DNA of 35,861 nt, taken from an uncultured Parabacteroides sp. (GTDB taxonomy: Bacteria > Bacteroidota > Bacteroidia > Bacteroidales > Tannerellaceae). How positions within the stretch are numbered: position 1 is the stretch's first letter; every line of letters begins with the position of its first letter. The translations under genes and the position numbers were made by a program. A model generated the notes under the pieces. It worked only from the letters and a program-made list of their open reading frames with translations. It had not been told where the DNA came from and did no database searches. Shown one piece after another: positions 1 to 8,858 of this stretch. The stretch lies in NCBI GenBank assembly GCA_949287365.1, contig CASEGC010000138.1, positions 1 to 35,861 on the forward strand, read 5' to 3'.

Positions 1-394
1 AATCCAATCGCACGTTACGCCCCCCGTTATTCATCTCAATCTCTATCTTTCCCTCCTTGAGATTCAACTTTTGCTGAAACCGCGTACCTTCTACCGGCAA
101 CGCGGGATACAAGGAAATCCGTACCCGTCCTAATTTATAAAACGAGGAATTCTCAGCCCATGCGTCGGTGCGGGACAAATAAAACAAGAGATTCCCGTTA
201 TCCTCCATCCAGACATTCGCTCCCACCTCGCCGTTCCCTATCGGCATCGCCCCGGAAGCGTTCCCACCGGGAGTAGACCAAACCACGTTATATTGGTCCA
301 AATCCTCTTTCAATCCTTCCTCCGTCCCATTCACGTATGAGGGATTTGCCATACAGAAGGACAACAATAATAATATTAAGCTGTTTTTTTTCAT
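1..394 (-). CDS. DUF5703-type secreted protein, N-terminal part (runs off the left edge)
   Basis: An uninterrupted minus-strand frame of 131 codons begins at ATG 394 and leaves the window at base 1, so only the N-terminus is present. It opens with a lysine-rich start and a hydrophobic leucine run, a plausible signal peptide. The following segment contains VVWSTPGGNASGAMPIGNGE and a stretch on being unlike an empty mutant fold: GANVWMEDNG then LLFYLSRTDAW. From memory this pattern matches the DUF5703 N-terminal domain found in Bacteroidetes polysaccharide loci, often fused to helical glycosidase-like domains. It lies 18 bp after the stop of the GH29 gene, on the same strand, so it is probably the next gene of the same operon. 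The family call rests on the first third only; a GH95-like enzyme is an alternative. Confidence 0.75.
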   Translation of the reverse strand, partial: MKKNSLILLLLSFCMANPSYVNGTEEGLKEDLDQYNVVWSTPGGNASGAMPIGNGEVGANVWMEDNGNLLFYLSRTDAWAENSSFYKLGRVRISLYPALPVEGTRFQQKLNLKEGKIEIEMNNGGRNVRLD

Positions 395-412
395 GTTACA
401 TTTATAATAAAA

Positions 413-2014
413 TCAATCAATAACACCGTCTACCTCAAATACGACCGTATAAGGAGTAGGCCGTTTATTCGGGATTCTCAAAATCAGTTTTTCCTCGTTT
501 TGTTCAAAGTCAATCTTTTGGTCGCTTCCCAACATCCGGACCGAACGAATCTTATTCGAGCCTTTTGAGGACAAACCCAAAGCTGGTAATTCTATAAATC
601 CGGTTTCCGGATTAAGCACAAAAGCGTATAATTTTTCACCAACCACGGTGAAACGTACCTCATCATGCCCATAAGGTGTGCTGTTCACCGTTCGTGCGTT
701 AAAATTCTCTTTTGTAGCTTCTCTTTCCACGGTCTCGGTATCCGCGTTAACGATATTCCTCTCTTTCTCCCGCAAGCAAGAATTTAAATTGTCCCCATAA
801 ACGTGCCAAGGGGTACTGCCGTAAATCGCCTCATGATTAATCCTTATCCATTCCCCGATACTGTCCAATATGGCTTTATGTTCCTCAGGAATCGTCCCGT
901 CTCCCTTCAACTCAACGTTCAACAGCATATTTCCATTCTTACTCACTATATCGCTCAAAAGCTCGATAATCGTACGGGCGTTATGCATCGAAGGATTATC
1001 TTTTTTATAAAACCAATGCGTGAAAATAAATATTCCGTCCCATGAGAAAGGTAAGATGCTGTCAGCCACGCCCGCCTCTATGTCTCTCACCAACATCGGC
1101 TCATCATCCACTTTCGCGATCCCTACAGCTTCTATTTTGCCATGACGCTTCAGGCTATTGTTAAACATCGTCCGGAAAACCTCTTTCCCATACTCTCCAT
1201 AAGGGAAACCATAACCGTCTACCCATAAAAGATCCACGTTATATTTAGTCACCAATTCCTGCTGACGGAGCATATAGATATGTTTAACGCTGTCTTCATA
1301 CTCCGGAGTACGTCGCTCCGGAGGTAAACCATATAGTTGGGCGGGATCATATCCTTCCCACCATTTCCCTTTTCCGTCCGCCTCGCTCATCCGACCTTCA
1401 TAAGGAATTCCCTTATAAGCGCCAGACGTATCCGCACCAAAAGCCGGAAGCCACCAACTCAAGAAACGGTCATCATGCGAACTGACGCCAAATGGCAATC
1501 CGAACTTGCGAACCGATTTTTCAAAAAGCCCTACGATATCTTTGCGCGGGCCCATGTTCACGGAATTCCACGGATGATACGAGGACGCAAAATTGTCAAA
1601 ATGGTCATGATGGTTCGCATGAACGACAATATATTTCGCCCCTAAAGACTTAAAATATCTTACCAACTCATCGGTATCCAAATTCTTGGCTTTCCACTGA
1701 CGAATCACCTCCGTATATCCTTTCTCCGATTGTGGCCCGTATGTTTTCTTGTGATACGCATATGCGTTTTTACCGAACTGTTGCGGCCCCACATCTTCCA
1801 TAAACATAAACATGTGGCGGGCATACCAACCACCTCCCAGTTCAGGCTGCGATTGCGGTCCTATTGTCACCCAAATGCCAAAACGAGCTTCCGTATACCA
1901 TGTAGGGAACTCATACCGTTCGCGTAATTCTTCCCAAGACAACTCTTGTTGGGCGTTCATTTGCCAACAAAACAAGAGTCCAATAAGCCCGCCTATTATC
2001 TTCTTTCGTGTCAT
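413..2014 (-). CDS. GH29-type alpha-L-fucosidase, secreted
   Basis: A 533-residue protein with an N-terminal signal peptide ending near residue 22 (MNAQQ). The glycoside hydrolase family 29 barrel follows: HANHHDHFDNF at 132-142 corresponds to the substrate-contacting histidine motif, LLWVDG at 262-267 places Asp266 as the likely nucleophile, and SKNGNMLLNV near 358 is the usual end-of-barrel motif. About 150 C-terminal residues after that form a beta-rich accessory domain. GH29 enzymes release alpha-L-fucose from glycan ends, typically on host glycans, in the periplasm or at the cell surface. The gene sits 408 bp below susD with a dispersed repeat between them, and 18 bp before the DUF5703-type gene. 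Family assignment is firm; the exact linkage cut is not visible, and some GH29 relatives act on other sugars. Confidence 0.87.
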   Translation of the reverse strand: MTRKKIIGGLIGLLFCWQMNAQQELSWEELRERYEFPTWYTEARFGIWVTIGPQSQPELGGGWYARHMFMFMEDVGPQQFGKNAYAYHKKTYGPQSEKGYTEVIRQWKAKNLDTDELVRYFKSLGAKYIVVHANHHDHFDNFASSYHPWNSVNMGPRKDIVGLFEKSVRKFGLPFGVSSHDDRFLSWWLPAFGADTSGAYKGIPYEGRMSEADGKGKWWEGYDPAQLYGLPPERRTPEYEDSVKHIYMLRQQELVTKYNVDLLWVDGYGFPYGEYGKEVFRTMFNNSLKRHGKIEAVGIAKVDDEPMLVRDIEAGVADSILPFSWDGIFIFTHWFYKKDNPSMHNARTIIELLSDIVSKNGNMLLNVELKGDGTIPEEHKAILDSIGEWIRINHEAIYGSTPWHVYGDNLNSCLREKERNIVNADTETVEREATKENFNARTVNSTPYGHDEVRFTVVGEKLYAFVLNPETGFIELPALGLSSKGSNKIRSVRMLGSDQKIDFEQNEEKLILRIPNKRPTPYTVVFEVDGVID

Positions 2015-2124
2015 CTTCTTTCTGCCTTTTTTAAATCACCCCATAAAACGTTCCTCATCTACATACGATTTTTTGGAACGATAAAAGTTTCACGATATTA
2101 CTTATACATTGTTTTAACGCAAAT

Positions 2125-2345
2125 TCGATATAAGGAAGAAAAAGAGAAAAGACGCCGGAAAAAACGTCAGACGACACAGGAAAAAGTTCACGACACCCAA
2201 GGAATTCTCTATCTTTAGGCTAAAGATACATATCCGCAACCTAAAGATACATATCTTTAGCTTAAAGATAGACTTTTCCTCGGCGGTCTCACGCTTTTTC
2301 CGCCGGCTTTCCAACTTTTCTCCTAACCCCACGGACTTTTCTCCT
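2125..2345 (-). repeat. Dispersed 21-bp-phased element, copy A
   Basis: This fills most of the 408-bp gap between susD and the GH29 gene (2015-2422). The core at about 2208-2271 has two 21-bp units of the type TAAAGATACATATC plus seven variable bases, bounded by inverted TATCTTTAG and CTAAAGATA ends. Read on the minus strand, A-tracts in a GGAAAAG context precede the core and T-tracts (AACTTTTTCC, GTTTTTTCC) follow it, all spaced about 21 bp. It closely resembles copy D, including the outer segment GGAAAGCCG upstream and TATATCGAA downstream. Outer borders are approximate. Confidence 0.85.
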
Positions 2346-2422
2346 TTAGCTTGTCCTCGTCCGCTTCCAGCTTATATCTATCCATTAACTTAAAAACATC
2401 TAAACTCATCAAAACTGACAAA

Positions 2423-4147
2423 TCACCAAGAGAATAATATGTCAGGTAAAGCCCAACCCGGATTTTGAGTCAATACTCCGTCTAACAAATTTATTTGGGA
2501 TTGGGGTATTTGCAAGAACCCACCGGTCTCTTTAACTCTTTTCGTCAAATTCAAATTGACTACCGTAGGTACATTAGCATGCTCCACAACTACACCATTT
2601 TTACTCCTGTCAACGATTGCCCCTGCTTGATCCGGACCGTACCAACGAAAAAGATCGTAATATCTCACGCCCTCAAATGCCAACTCATGATGGCGTTCCT
2701 TGTTCAAAGCCTCAAAGCTATATCCACCTATCGGTTCTAAACCTACACGAGCACGCACTCGATTAATTCCGTCGACCGTTTGTGTCAATTCCGAATGCAT
2801 CAATAAAACATCCGCAAAACGAATTAGATAAATATCTTGCAAATTGGAAAAATAAGAATCATTTTTCGCTCCAAACAATTCACATGCCGCAGGCCAAGCT
2901 TCCGTTTTGTCCGCATTTCTCCAACAAGTCATCGGCGCATATTTCTTTAAAATATAACCCGTCTCCCATGACATATCAAATCCTTCATCATAATTAGGTA
3001 TTCCCTCACTTGGATCGTTAAGATCAATAATACTTGTTTTATAACGAATGTCATCCGGATCTTCAGCTTTCCATTCTTCCGCAAATCTAGAATTGACAGG
3101 ACCATACCCATACCCATATCCAAAGGGGAATCCATCCGCTAAACTTCCTAAATTCCTCAAACCAAAACAAACAGATACATAATTTGTAGCATAAGGATTA
3201 CCCCAACTACCATTAACATTAAATTTCATGGCGAACACAGACTCAACATTTGAGAGATCTTCACCAATCCATACAGAACCCGTTTCTTTATTATACGGAT
3301 AATCGTCACCTGTAGCTTCATTCGTATAAAACCATAAACTACGGAAATCAGGCACTAATCCATGACCACTATTGCTAATGCAATCATTCAAATAATTAAT
3401 TACCTCATCTTTCGATAAAGTGCTCCCATCTGACAAAGGCATAGCCGTATCTTTATAATAACCCGTATAAAATAAGAATTCACGAGCTAAAAAAGCCTCA
3501 GCCGCCCATTTAGTTGCATGTCCTAAACGGCTTGCCGCCATACCCTGAATAGGAGTATTTGGGAGTAGCTCTATCGCTAATTTTAAATCAGACGCTATCA
3601 CCGCAAAAATTTCCTTGGCCGGAGTACGAGGAATATTCGAAACCTCCGTTGTCGTATATAAAGGAACATCTCCAAATAATTTAGTCAATTCACTATAAAA
3701 ATATGCCCGCATAAAATGCGCTTCACCTTTAATGGTCGTACGTTCTGTCTCGTTTTGAAACTCCACGACATCGATTACTTCCAACAATTTATTAGCATTA
3801 TAAATTCCAGAATATAAATTACTCCAGTTTCCAGACAACATATTCTCCGAAGTTTTCAACATCGTAGTTATACCATGATTGAGCATATCCACAGTTCCTC
3901 CTCCTCCGAACTGTTCATCCGAAGAATATCCACCTAATAGGAAAGTTCCTCCAGTGGAATTTCGAATCATAGTCCCATATAAACCTGTCAATAAAGAACT
4001 TAAATCTTCCTCTGTTTTAGGAAAGTTACTATCATTTTTATTCAAATAATCCGTGGTATCCAAAAAATCCTCACAACTGCTTAACGCAAGACATCCACAA
4101 ACAATAATCCCTATACTTAAATTAGTTATATTTTTTAACGCATTCAT
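2423..4147 (-). CDS. SusD/RagB-family glycan-binding lipoprotein
   Basis: A 574-residue surface lipoprotein. The start at 4147 (MNALKN) is preferred because it leaves a 4-bp gap after the susC stop and puts a lipobox LALSSC at residues 20-25, with Cys25 as the lipidation site; a start at 4174 would overlap susC by 23 bp. The residues after the cysteine are acidic (EDFLD), as in surface-exposed Bacteroidetes lipoproteins. The TPR-type SusD scaffold shows as GEAHFMRAYFYSELTKLFGD, and the C-terminal part carries the ELAFEGVRYYDLFRW motif typical of the family. SusD proteins form the lid over the SusC channel and capture oligosaccharides. It is co-transcribed with susC and followed by repeat copy A and the fucosidase gene. 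Confidence 0.93.
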   Translation of the reverse strand: MNALKNITNLSIGIIVCGCLALSSCEDFLDTTDYLNKNDSNFPKTEEDLSSLLTGLYGTMIRNSTGGTFLLGGYSSDEQFGGGGTVDMLNHGITTMLKTSENMLSGNWSNLYSGIYNANKLLEVIDVVEFQNETERTTIKGEAHFMRAYFYSELTKLFGDVPLYTTTEVSNIPRTPAKEIFAVIASDLKLAIELLPNTPIQGMAASRLGHATKWAAEAFLAREFLFYTGYYKDTAMPLSDGSTLSKDEVINYLNDCISNSGHGLVPDFRSLWFYTNEATGDDYPYNKETGSVWIGEDLSNVESVFAMKFNVNGSWGNPYATNYVSVCFGLRNLGSLADGFPFGYGYGYGPVNSRFAEEWKAEDPDDIRYKTSIIDLNDPSEGIPNYDEGFDMSWETGYILKKYAPMTCWRNADKTEAWPAACELFGAKNDSYFSNLQDIYLIRFADVLLMHSELTQTVDGINRVRARVGLEPIGGYSFEALNKERHHELAFEGVRYYDLFRWYGPDQAGAIVDRSKNGVVVEHANVPTVVNLNLTKRVKETGGFLQIPQSQINLLDGVLTQNPGWALPDILFSW

Positions 4148-4151
4148 TTTA

Positions 4152-7100
4152 TCAAAATTTAAGATTGACACCAAACAACACTGATTTTGGGACAGAATAG
4201 AATCCTATATCACATCCTTTAGCCCATGATTCCGCAGCATAACCAACCTCAGGATCCGCACCAAAATATCCTGTAATCGTAAACAAATTTTGTCCTGTCA
4301 CATATAAACGTACTTGCTGTAACGGCATGGATGGGAACAAATGTTTAAAATCATATCCCAATGTTATATTTTGAATCCTCAAGAAATTAGCATTCTCCAT
4401 ATAAATATCAGAATAATTTAACCAACTAGAATTTAAATCATAAGTAATTCTTGGATAACGATTAGAGGTTCCCTCTCCATACCACCTATTTTCCCAATAT
4501 TGAGTTGGCAGGTTATTCATCGGAAATGCTGGAGTACGTAAACATGTAGCTATTTGATGTCCAAAAGCTCCATTCGCTACAATGCCCAAGTCAAATCCTT
4601 TATAACCCAAATTAATAGACAAACCCATTGTCACATCAGGATTTGGATTTCCAATCTCAGTTTTATCATCATCATTAATAACACCATCTTTATTTAAATC
4701 CGCAAAAATTACATCTCCAGGCATAGTTCCTTCCAAAATAGCTCCAGAATAATTGTCTATTTGTTCTTGATTTTGGAAAATACCTAACGTTTTATAACCA
4801 TAAAAATACCCAATAGGTTTACCTACTTCCGCACGATAAATTTCAGTACCACTGTTTGTGAATATCTCGTTCGCACCACGTATAATACCCTCTTCATTTG
4901 CGATTTGTGTTACCTCATTTTTATTGAACGACAAATTCACATTAGTGCTATAAGTAAAGTCTCCTATTTGATCATTCCATCCTAAAGAAAACTCAAATCC
5001 TTGATTTCTAATCGCCCCTCCATTAATGTACGGTGCCGACACTCCATAAGAAGCCAAAATAGGAGCTTGGACCAACCAATCTTTCGTATTTTTACGATAC
5101 CAATCTGCGGTAACAGACATACGACCATTAAAAAGACGAGCATCTACACCCACATTTATCTGTTCGGAAGTCTCCCAAGTAATATCCGGATTAGGCATAA
5201 TATTCACGTAGGCACCTGTATCCCAAACGGTTTTATCCGTTCCAAACGTATAGTCCTTAATTCCGCCCAAGATATAGCTTGCCAAGTATTGGAAATTACT
5301 AATGGATTGATTTCCATTTTGTCCCCAACTTACCCTTAGTTTTAAGAAATCCAACCAGTCTTTCGTGTTTTCCATGAAACTTTCATTGGAAATTACCCAA
5401 CCAGCCGATACAGAAGGGAAATATCCCCAACGGTTACCTCTAGCGAAGTTTGAGGAACCATCGGCACGCATAACCAATGTCAGCAAATACTTTTCCATGT
5501 AATTATAATTAATACGGCCAAAGAAAGATACTAATTGATTTCGTGTCAAAGGTGCCCCTGATACTGATGTTTTTCCCATAACAAGTAGTTTGCAATTAGA
5601 CAAATAGGCGAAATCGAAACCATCATATATAGGATTAATGTTTGTTCCTGATAAATTATCACCCAGCCCAGATTTCTCTATAGATTGCCCTAACACAAAA
5701 TTAAATGTATGTTTATCTTTCAATGTCCAATCATAAGAAATCGTATTCTCCCACTGATATCCTAAAGAATTCCACTTTGACTGAGAGACTTGAGCTTCTG
5801 GATTATAATCCGTCATACTTACCTCATAAACAGGCAAATATCCTCTAGAAGAGTAATCGCTCATGTATAAGTTGAAAGACGTTTTCAAACGCAAATTCTT
5901 GATTGGTGAGATTTCTAAATAAATATTACCACTTAATGATCGAGTACTGTTAGAATTCTGAGAGTTTTTATAATAACTGGAAGCAATTGGATTTCCCATA
6001 GTGGATGCTAATGGGATAGTTTTTGTAAATTCCCCGTTTTCATCGTAAACAGGCATAACAGGAAGCATTAAATTCACCGCCCGTACATTGCTTCCATATA
6101 AACCAAGATTCATTCCTGAATTCTTATTATTTACCGCCGTATATAATACACGCTCTCCAATTTTAATAATATCCCGATTGCCAGACTTTAAGATGATATG
6201 ATCTGAGTTTAATCGAGCGGTATAACGTTCATACTTCATCGCATTTGGATTTCCCAAAACCGCATCTTGGGTAGTATATGTTAAACCTAACGACATGGTA
6301 CTCTTTGAATTTCCACTCGTCAAATTAAATGCATGGTTTTGAGTAAAAGCGTTTTTTTTCGTATATTCATCAATCCAATTTGTACCGTTCCAAGTGCCAT
6401 TCATTAAATCCTGATAACGAGGGATAGCCGTAGCGAAATCCAAACGTGCCAATCCACTATTATCTGTCGCTTCATTCAGATAATCCAAATATTGATAAGC
6501 ATCCAACACATCCAAAGTCTTACCCGGATTTTGAATTCCAACATACCCATCGTAGGATATAGATGTTTTCCCATCTTTACCAGACTTTGTGGTTACCAAA
6601 ATAACGCCATTCGCTGCACGAGCACCGTAAATAGCAGCTGAAGCAGCATCCTTCAACACATCTATACTTTCAATATCAGCCGCATTTAACGAATTCAAAT
6701 CTCCCCCAATAATACCGTCAATTACTACTAAAGGAGCAGAATCGCCGAGTGTGCCTAAACCTCGTATATTCACTTTGTATCCACTCCCAGGTAAACCTGA
6801 ATTCTGCACGATTTGCATACCAGGTGATTGACTTTGCATAGCGGTCAAAGGAGATGTCGTATTTAATTTAGCTAAATCATCACCTTTCACTTGTAATGTC
6901 GCCCCTGTCGCCAGTTTTTTCTTCATTGTACCATAACCAACCACCACCACTTCATCTAAGCTTTGGGTATCTTCCTTAAGGGAAACGGTGTAAGAATTCT
7001 CATTACCTACCGTGATATTATGAGACAAATACCCTATATACGAGACTTCCAAAATCGCACCTTTAGAAACTGTTATCGTGAACTTCCCGTCCATATCGGT

Positions 7101-7607
7101 TATCGTTCCGTTGGTAGTGCCTTTTTCCACGACATTCGCCCCAATGATGGATTCGCCGTTCACGTCTTTCACTATTCCGGTTACGGTTTTTCCATCTTGT
7201 TGGGCGATAGAAATCAAAGAGGTCGCGCTCACGCTCGTGTTTTTCGGTGATAAGATGATATAGGTTCCATCTACGTTATATGTGATGTTCGTATTCTCGA
7301 ACAATCGCGTCAATACCTCTTCCAGCGGACGGTCCGTGGAATTCACGGAAACCCTATGATTTACGTTTACCCGTTTGTCATACACGAACAAGTAGTCCGT
7401 CTGTTTCTCGATATCGTTCAAGACCTCCCGCAATGTGATATCGTTTTGCCTCATGGTGACACGAACGTTTTGGGAGTTCGAGTTCTCCGCATGTAAGCAA
7501 AATCCTAAAGCGAATAAGCAGATACCGAATATTTTCATTTTTCTTAAAAAATGTTTGTCTCGCCGGGTTTTACACGGAAAACCCCACGACAAAATGTTTT
7601 TATTCAT
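4152..7607 (-). CDS. SusC/RagA-family TonB-dependent receptor with STN domain
   Basis: A 1151-residue outer-membrane transporter. A long basic leader precedes a signal sequence (MKIFGICLFALGFCLHA), so a start at residue 24 is possible. Domains in order: STN domain at about 50-125 (from VRVTMRQNDITLREVL to NVDGTYIILS), a carboxypeptidase-D-like beta-sandwich at about 140-215 (GIVKDVNGESIIGANV), the TonB-box-like sequence EVVVVGYGT, the plug (LTAMQSQSPGMQIVQNSGLP onward) and a large beta-barrel ending in GVNLKF. The STN domain is the part that signals to a FecR anti-sigma factor in trans-envelope regulation, which fits the fecR gene just upstream. With SusD it should import an oligosaccharide, probably fucosylated given the adjacent GH29 enzyme. 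Its base composition is more AT-rich than the flanking housekeeping genes. Confidence 0.94.
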   Translation of the reverse strand: MNKNILSWGFPCKTRRDKHFLRKMKIFGICLFALGFCLHAENSNSQNVRVTMRQNDITLREVLNDIEKQTDYLFVYDKRVNVNHRVSVNSTDRPLEEVLTRLFENTNITYNVDGTYIILSPKNTSVSATSLISIAQQDGKTVTGIVKDVNGESIIGANVVEKGTTNGTITDMDGKFTITVSKGAILEVSYIGYLSHNITVGNENSYTVSLKEDTQSLDEVVVVGYGTMKKKLATGATLQVKGDDLAKLNTTSPLTAMQSQSPGMQIVQNSGLPGSGYKVNIRGLGTLGDSAPLVVIDGIIGGDLNSLNAADIESIDVLKDAASAAIYGARAANGVILVTTKSGKDGKTSISYDGYVGIQNPGKTLDVLDAYQYLDYLNEATDNSGLARLDFATAIPRYQDLMNGTWNGTNWIDEYTKKNAFTQNHAFNLTSGNSKSTMSLGLTYTTQDAVLGNPNAMKYERYTARLNSDHIILKSGNRDIIKIGERVLYTAVNNKNSGMNLGLYGSNVRAVNLMLPVMPVYDENGEFTKTIPLASTMGNPIASSYYKNSQNSNSTRSLSGNIYLEISPIKNLRLKTSFNLYMSDYSSRGYLPVYEVSMTDYNPEAQVSQSKWNSLGYQWENTISYDWTLKDKHTFNFVLGQSIEKSGLGDNLSGTNINPIYDGFDFAYLSNCKLLVMGKTSVSGAPLTRNQLVSFFGRINYNYMEKYLLTLVMRADGSSNFARGNRWGYFPSVSAGWVISNESFMENTKDWLDFLKLRVSWGQNGNQSISNFQYLASYILGGIKDYTFGTDKTVWDTGAYVNIMPNPDITWETSEQINVGVDARLFNGRMSVTADWYRKNTKDWLVQAPILASYGVSAPYINGGAIRNQGFEFSLGWNDQIGDFTYSTNVNLSFNKNEVTQIANEEGIIRGANEIFTNSGTEIYRAEVGKPIGYFYGYKTLGIFQNQEQIDNYSGAILEGTMPGDVIFADLNKDGVINDDDKTEIGNPNPDVTMGLSINLGYKGFDLGIVANGAFGHQIATCLRTPAFPMNNLPTQYWENRWYGEGTSNRYPRITYDLNSSWLNYSDIYMENANFLRIQNITLGYDFKHLFPSMPLQQVRLYVTGQNLFTITGYFGADPEVGYAAESWAKGCDIGFYSVPKSVLFGVNLKF

Positions 7608-7659
7608 ACCTTTGTGATTGCTAAAAAGTTTAATACAGTTATTTTTAATTGTGTTGGTG

Positions 7660-7693
7660 ATGCCGATGGGGATATGTGAATACCTGTCGGCAT
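7660..7693. other. Inverted repeat in the fecR-susC gap
   Basis: The 151-bp gap between fecR and susC holds ATGCCGA (7660-7666) and its complement TCGGCAT (7687-7693) around a 20-bp spacer. On the plus strand the right arm is followed by TTTTT, like an intrinsic terminator, but no plus-strand gene ends here. On the minus strand, the direction of transcription, there is no T-run after it. It may be an operator, an RNA leader hairpin or a terminator for antisense transcription. Confidence 0.45.
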
Positions 7694-7758
7694 TTTTCTT
7701 ACGATAAGATTAAAATAAGTCCGTGTTTCATAGGCATTTCTTTTTTAAGATTAAACTT

Positions 7759-8778
7759 CTATTTAATATAAATAATCGTGTTTTCCTCATTCCGCTCGAA
7801 GGAGAACCGAGCGTTCCGCCGCAAGATTCGTAAAGCGTTATCCAATCCGTCCGATACACGAAACTTACCACTACAGATATAATCATCCAAACGCTTATTC
7901 TCTATGACAATCGATATGCCGTAACACCTCTCGAAACGCCGCATCAACTCAGGAAACGCCATGTCTGTAAAACAAATCAAGCCATCACGCCAACGAAACC
8001 GGTCGTAATCCTCAATCGGAAAAACCTCTAAGCCGTCCTTAGCCAAACGAACCTCTTGATTGGGTTTTAACAAGACCGACTTCGACGCTTTGCCATGCTC
8101 TTGCACTTTCACCGAACCTTCCATCAACGCCGTGGAAAACTCCTCCCTATCAACGTAAGCCTCCACATTAAATTTCGTACCCAGCACTTCGATGTCACAT
8201 TTCTCCGTACGAACCACGAAGGGATGTCTCTTATCCGGAGACACCTCGAAATAACCCTCACCTTCCAATTCCACCTCACGACGTTTATCCGCAAAAACGG
8301 CCGGATAGACCAACTTTGTTCCAGCATTCAACCAAACCATCGTTCCATCAGGAAGTTCCAGATTCACTCGCTGCCCGTCCGGAACCATAATCGTATTCAC
8401 CGAGGCCAGCCACTCTTTTTTCTCGGAATGATAAAAATAAAAACCGCAAGTGATAGTAAGAGCGACAACTGCCGCTATTTTCATCACCTCACGCAGCCAA
8501 GGCCGGAATTTCACCGAACGGCTCACTCTCGCAGAGGATTCTTTTACCTCTTCCTCCTCTTTCTTCTTAATCGAGTCATCCAATTCCAGATTCAGCCGTT
8601 GGAATATACGCTCCTGCACCTCTTGCGGCATTTCTTCCGAAGCGTTGTCCCACGCCGTATCGAACATCCGGAAAAACTCTTCCTTGGACGTGGATCGCCG
8701 AAACCACTCTTTCAACCGCCGATTCTCCTCTTCGGTAATCGTACCAGCTATTAATCGATGCAGTAACTCTACTTTCAT
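7759..8778 (-). CDS. FecR-family anti-sigma regulator
   Basis: A 339-residue inner-membrane regulator. Residues 1-97 form the cytoplasmic sigma-binding part, with a glutamate/lysine-rich linker at about 68-80. One membrane span follows at about 99-116. The periplasmic FecR domain runs from about 130 to 230 (VPDGQRVNLELPDGTMVWLN, then GEGYFEVSPDKRHPFVV), and a C-terminal DUF4974-type STN-like domain occupies about 265-335. FecR proteins hold their ECF sigma factor until the STN domain of a SusC partner signals substrate binding. The gene lies between the sigma gene upstream (80-bp gap) and susC downstream (151-bp gap), the standard arrangement. Because the sigma gene is frameshifted, this protein may have no functional local partner. 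Confidence 0.93.
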   Translation of the reverse strand: MKVELLHRLIAGTITEEENRRLKEWFRRSTSKEEFFRMFDTAWDNASEEMPQEVQERIFQRLNLELDDSIKKKEEEEVKESSARVSRSVKFRPWLREVMKIAAVVALTITCGFYFYHSEKKEWLASVNTIMVPDGQRVNLELPDGTMVWLNAGTKLVYPAVFADKRREVELEGEGYFEVSPDKRHPFVVRTEKCDIEVLGTKFNVEAYVDREEFSTALMEGSVKVQEHGKASKSVLLKPNQEVRLAKDGLEVFPIEDYDRFRWRDGLICFTDMAFPELMRRFERCYGISIVIENKRLDDYICSGKFRVSDGLDNALRILRRNARFSFERNEENTIIYIK

Positions 8779-8858
8779 ATATTCGCCTGTTTATATGTAA
8801 TAGTCAGTCAAGCATCGGAACTACTTAACGTGTATCTGAAACATTCTTACATTTAACT

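Noticed and set aside
2114-2332. 72-codon frame on the minus strand
   Set aside because: It lies entirely within dispersed element copy A; its heptad repeat reflects the 21-bp DNA period.
8095-8754. 219-codon plus-strand frame opposite fecR
   Set aside because: Shadow of fecR; low-plausibility composition and no start signals.
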